From contig URNY01000119.1 in assembly GCA_900549375.1 (NCBI GenBank), positions 1 to 8,418 of the forward strand: a stretch of DNA of 8,418 nucleotides, given 5' to 3'. The notes below the pieces were generated by a model. It was not told the DNA's origin. It made no database searches and saw only the letters and a list, made by a program, of their open reading frames with translations. Shown one piece after another: positions 5,443 through 8,418 of this stretch (its first letter is position 1; the number at the start of each line of letters is the position of its first letter). Source of the DNA: an uncultured Bacteroidales bacterium. Lineage in GTDB: Bacteria; Bacteroidota; Bacteroidia; Bacteroidales; Muribaculaceae. A program made the position numbers and the translations under genes.

Positions 5443-8418
5443 TTAGAATGTTGCGATAAGGCCGACGGTATAGCTGACGGGACGCGGATATGTCGAGTTG
5501 TCGATACCGCCCGAGATTTCGGGGTCGATGCCTTTATACTTGGAGATTACGAATGGGTTCTGCACGGCGCCGTAGAGACGGAGGCGCAAGTTGTTGTTGA
5601 GCAGGTTGGGCCAGGTGTATCCGAGCGTGATGTTGTCGCAGCGTACGAAGCCGGCGTTGCGCAGATAATAGTCGGAGCGGTACTGCTCGTTGTTGAAGTA
5701 TACGGGGTTGTCGACCATGTTCATCAGACGCGAGTTGACGGCTACGTTGTTGAAGAATGTGCGTTTTGCGAGCACGTTGTTGTAGACGTAGTTGCCGATG
5801 TTGGCGCGCAGTGAGAAGGAGAGGTCGAAGCCTTTGTATGAGAAACTGTTGTTCCAGGTCATGGTAACCTTGGGATCGGGGCTGTGTTTGATCACGCGGT
5901 CGTCGTCGTTGATCACGCCGTCGCCGTTCTGGTCGACATAAGCGCCCTCGATGGGGTTGCCGTTCTGGTCGTAGATCTGCTCGAGGAGCCAGAAGGAGCT
6001 TGCGGGATAGCCCACGGCGTGAACCTGACCCTGCAGACCGGTCGAGCCGATGCCGCCGAGCTGAACGAGCTCACCCTGCACGAGCTTGGTGATCTTGTTC
6101 TTGTTCCAGGCCACGTTGTAGCTTGTGTTCCATGTGAAGTCCTGAGTATCGATCACGCGTGCTCCGATTGTGGCCTCAAGACCGATGTTGCGGAGCGAAC
6201 CGATGTTCTGGATCACCTGATTGGTCGTCATTGCGCCCGGGGGGAATGTCACGCTTGCCAGAAGGTCTTTGGAATTGCGGAGATACCAGTCGAGGGCGAC
6301 GGTGAGGCGGTTGTTCCACCAGGCCATATCCAAGCCGACGTTCCAGGTAGTGGTGGTTTCCCACTTGAGGTTCTTGTTATATGCGGCGGGATAGTAGGTC
6401 GACATGTAAGCGCCGTAAGCGCCGGTGTACATGTTGGGATAGTAGGAACCGCCGTAGAAGGTCGATGCGGTGTATTTGGGCATGTAGTCGAAATATCCGC
6501 CAACGGCCTGCTGACCTGTCTGACCCCATCCGAGACGGAGCTTGAATTCATTCATGTTCTCGGAGGCTTTCTCCATGAAGGGCATGTTGCTGATCTTCCA
6601 TCCGAGGGCTACGGAGGGGAAGAGGGCCCAGCGGTTGTCTTTGGAGAAGCGGGAAGTACCGTCGTCGCGGAGAGTGAAGGTGAGCAGGTAGGTGTCTTTG
6701 AACGAATAGTTCAGACGGCCGAAGAAGCTGACCAGAATGAGGTTACCCGAGTTCCAGTTGTTGTTGGGGTTGGTGTTGTGCTCGGAGTAGTTGTAGGGGA
6801 GGCCGATGCTGGCTGCGGTGGCGGGGTTGACGATGAGTCCGGGGTTGCCGCCGTTGAGGGCCTTGGCCTCGTTGGAGTCGGGAAGGTAGAAGCCTTCGGT
6901 GGTGTATCTCTCCTGTCTCCATCCGTGGGCGTCGAAGCGCTGGTAGGAATAACCGGCCATCACGTCGAGGTTGGATTCTATGGCTTCGAAGTCTTTCTTA
7001 TAGTTGAGATAGAAGTCGAGCAGGGTGTTGCGGCGGAGCTCATAGCTTTGGGTGTAGTAGCCGGCACCGTTCTTGTCGTAGGAGTTCCAAGCCGTAGGAG
7101 AGTTCTGCTGGAGCAGGATGGTGTTTGTGGCCTTGCTCACGTCGTAGCCGAGGTTGAGGTTGAGGTGAAGCTCGGGGAGGAAGTGGAGGGCGTAGTCAAT
7201 CTGGAGGTTACCGTTCGAACGATAGATGTCGGCGGTGTTGTCCTTGTCGGTTGCCTGTGCAAGGGGGTTGATTGTTCCCTGGTCGTTCCAGTTCAGGCCG
7301 GAGAGGTTGGAGCTATATCCGTTGTAGTAGTAGGGGAAGAGGGCTCCTTCCTGAGTGGGAAGATTGCTGTAGACGGGGCGTGTCGGGTCGGCGTCGATTG
7401 CGTTGCCGGTGCAGCCCTCGTCGGTGAAGCGGTTGCGGATGTAGTAACCCTTGACGTTGGCGGCCACCTTGAGTTTGCCGTCGAAGAATTCAGGAGTGAG
7501 GTTGAATCCGGCGGTGACACGCTGCATCTGGCTGTCCTTGAGGATACCGTTGTTCATTGTATAGGATGCTGCCACGCGGTAGGGGAGGAATCCGGCCTTT
7601 CCGCCGACGGAGAGGTTGTAATCATGGGATACGGATGTGCGGAGCACTTCTTTCTGCCAGTCGGTGTCGGTGTTAGGGTCGGCTGCTCCGTTCATATAGA
7701 GCATTCCGGCCTGCTCGGAGCTTTCGCCGAAGTGTTTGGTCACGAGGTCGCGGAATTCAGGACCGGTGAGCACGTCCCAGGTCTTGCGGGCGTGGTTTAC
7801 GGTTACATTTGCCGAGAAGTTGACCTGCGGGCGACCGCTGCGGCCTTTCTTTGTGGTGATGATGATCACACCGTTGGAAGCGCGCGAACCGTAGATGGCA
7901 GTGGCGGAAGCATCCTTAAGAATGGTCATCGATTCGATGTTGTCGGGGGCGATCATTGCCAGCGGGTTCGCCATACCGTTTACGCCGTCGTTGCTCAAGG
8001 GCACTCCGTCGAGCACGATCAGCGGGTCGTTGGAGGCGTTCAGAGAAGCGCCGCCGCGGATACGGATAGTAGCGCCGCCTTCAGGGCTACCGCCGTTGGT
8101 GGTGACAACGACACCCGGGCTTGCGCCGACCAGAAGGTCCTGGGCCGAAGTCGAGATGTTGGCGTCGACTTCGTCGGGGTTGATCACAGCCACCGAACCT
8201 GTAGCGTCAGATTTCTTCACGGAGCCGTAACCGATCATGACTGTCTCCTGAAGCATCTGGGCGTTGGATTTCATCACGATGTTAAGATGTGTCTGTCCGT
8301 TAACGGCAACTTCCATCGGGTCATATCCGATGTAGCTTACGACAAGCGTGGCCGTCGGAGGCACATTGATGGAGAAATTACCGTCGATGTCGGCCGATGT
8401 GCCGTTTGAAGTGCCTTT
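5443..8418 (-). CDS. susC: SusC-family TonB-dependent outer-membrane transporter, N-terminus cut by window edge
   Basis: 991 residues are visible and the frame stays open to the window edge, so the start lies outside. By family norm only the signal peptide and the beginning of the first domain (roughly 50 residues) are missing. In order: the carboxypeptidase-regulatory-like domain (visible residues 1 to about 50, with GTSNGTSADIDGNFSI and SYIGYD); a TonB-box-like ETVMIGYG (58-65); the plug, with the SusC signature IRIRGGASLNASNDPLIVLDGVPL (118-141) and SMTILKDASATAIYGSRASN (163-182); then the 22-strand barrel ending YTVGLIATF, with the C-terminal Phe expected of outer-membrane proteins. It imports glycan fragments into the periplasm using energy from TonB-ExbBD, with SusD as lid. 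The GTG at 8362-8364 is an internal Val, not a start. No frameshift or stop is seen. Its promoter and any sensor lie outside. Substrate assignment rests on the SusD partner. Confidence 0.97.
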   Translation of the reverse strand, partial: KGTSNGTSADIDGNFSINVPPTATLVVSYIGYDPMEVAVNGQTHLNIVMKSNAQMLQETVMIGYGSVKKSDATGSVAVINPDEVDANISTSAQDLLVGASPGVVVTTNGGSPEGGATIRIRGGASLNASNDPLIVLDGVPLSNDGVNGMANPLAMIAPDNIESMTILKDASATAIYGSRASNGVIIITTKKGRSGRPQVNFSANVTVNHARKTWDVLTGPEFRDLVTKHFGESSEQAGMLYMNGAADPNTDTDWQKEVLRTSVSHDYNLSVGGKAGFLPYRVAASYTMNNGILKDSQMQRVTAGFNLTPEFFDGKLKVAANVKGYYIRNRFTDEGCTGNAIDADPTRPVYSNLPTQEGALFPYYYNGYSSNLSGLNWNDQGTINPLAQATDKDNTADIYRSNGNLQIDYALHFLPELHLNLNLGYDVSKATNTILLQQNSPTAWNSYDKNGAGYYTQSYELRRNTLLDFYLNYKKDFEAIESNLDVMAGYSYQRFDAHGWRQERYTTEGFYLPDSNEAKALNGGNPGLIVNPATAASIGLPYNYSEHNTNPNNNWNSGNLILVSFFGRLNYSFKDTYLLTFTLRDDGTSRFSKDNRWALFPSVALGWKISNMPFMEKASENMNEFKLRLGWGQTGQQAVGGYFDYMPKYTASTFYGGSYYPNMYTGAYGAYMSTYYPAAYNKNLKWETTTTWNVGLDMAWWNNRLTVALDWYLRNSKDLLASVTFPPGAMTTNQVIQNIGSLRNIGLEATIGARVIDTQDFTWNTSYNVAWNKNKITKLVQGELVQLGGIGSTGLQGQVHAVGYPASSFWLLEQIYDQNGNPIEGAYVDQNGDGVINDDDRVIKHSPDPKVTMTWNNSFSYKGFDLSFSLRANIGNYVYNNVLAKRTFFNNVAVNSRLMNMVDNPVYFNNEQYRSDYYLRNAGFVRCDNITLGYTWPNLLNNNLRLRLYGAVQNPFVISKYKGIDPEISGGIDNSTYPRPVSYTVGLIATF

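Noticed and set aside
8362..8364. GTG as a start codon for the SusC-family gene
   Set aside because: The frame continues upstream to the window edge and encodes the conserved GTSNGTSADIDGNFSI part of the carboxypeptidase-regulatory-like domain, so this GTG is an internal Val codon.
5884..8409. Very long open frame (841 codons) antisense to susC on the + strand
   Set aside because: It lies wholly opposite a well-supported SusC gene. Its product is a low-complexity, Val/Gly/Glu-rich sequence with no recognisable domain, as expected when a GC-rich coding strand lacks TTA, CTA and TCA in the mirrored frame.

Overview
The window looks like chromosomal DNA from a gut-type Bacteroidota (order Bacteroidales). 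The evidence is a SusC/SusD outer-membrane pair followed by SusE/SusF-type surface lipoproteins, lipoprotein signals with acidic residues right after the lipidated Cys, and starts preceded by A/T-rich leaders rather than Shine-Dalgarno sequences. The fairly GC-rich coding DNA would suit a Muribaculaceae-like or similar lineage, but that is only an impression.

Layout: bases 1-567 (+) hold the C-terminal part of an NAD-dependent epimerase/dehydratase-family (extended SDR) gene that begins before the window. Bases 568-877 are a non-coding spacer between convergent genes. It is packed with structure: a small hairpin, a 37-bp tandem repeat, a perfect 16-bp-stem terminator reading on +, a 17-bp tandem repeat and two adjacent GC-rich palindromes. 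Bases 878-8418 (-) are a four-gene operon read right to left: susC (5' end outside the window), susD, susE and a susF-like gene. The gaps are 21, 18 and 80 nt, and the 80-nt gap holds a strong hairpin.

How the genes work together: SusC is the TonB-dependent outer-membrane channel and SusD is its surface lid and glycan-binding lipoprotein. SusE and SusF are accessory surface lipoproteins built from beta-sandwich carbohydrate-binding modules. Comparison of SusD with my recollection of Bacteroides thetaiotaomicron SusD (BT3701) puts identical residues at the aromatic starch-binding arc (W96, Y296, W320) and at D73 and R81. An alpha-glucan (starch, glycogen or pullulan type) is therefore the best guess for the substrate. 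No glycoside hydrolase or regulator lies in the window. The operon ends after the susF-like gene, so any partner enzymes must be upstream of susC or elsewhere.

I do not see an undescribed system. The items most worth a second look are the susE-susF intercistronic hairpin, the repeat-rich convergent spacer and the retained starch-binding residues in SusD.
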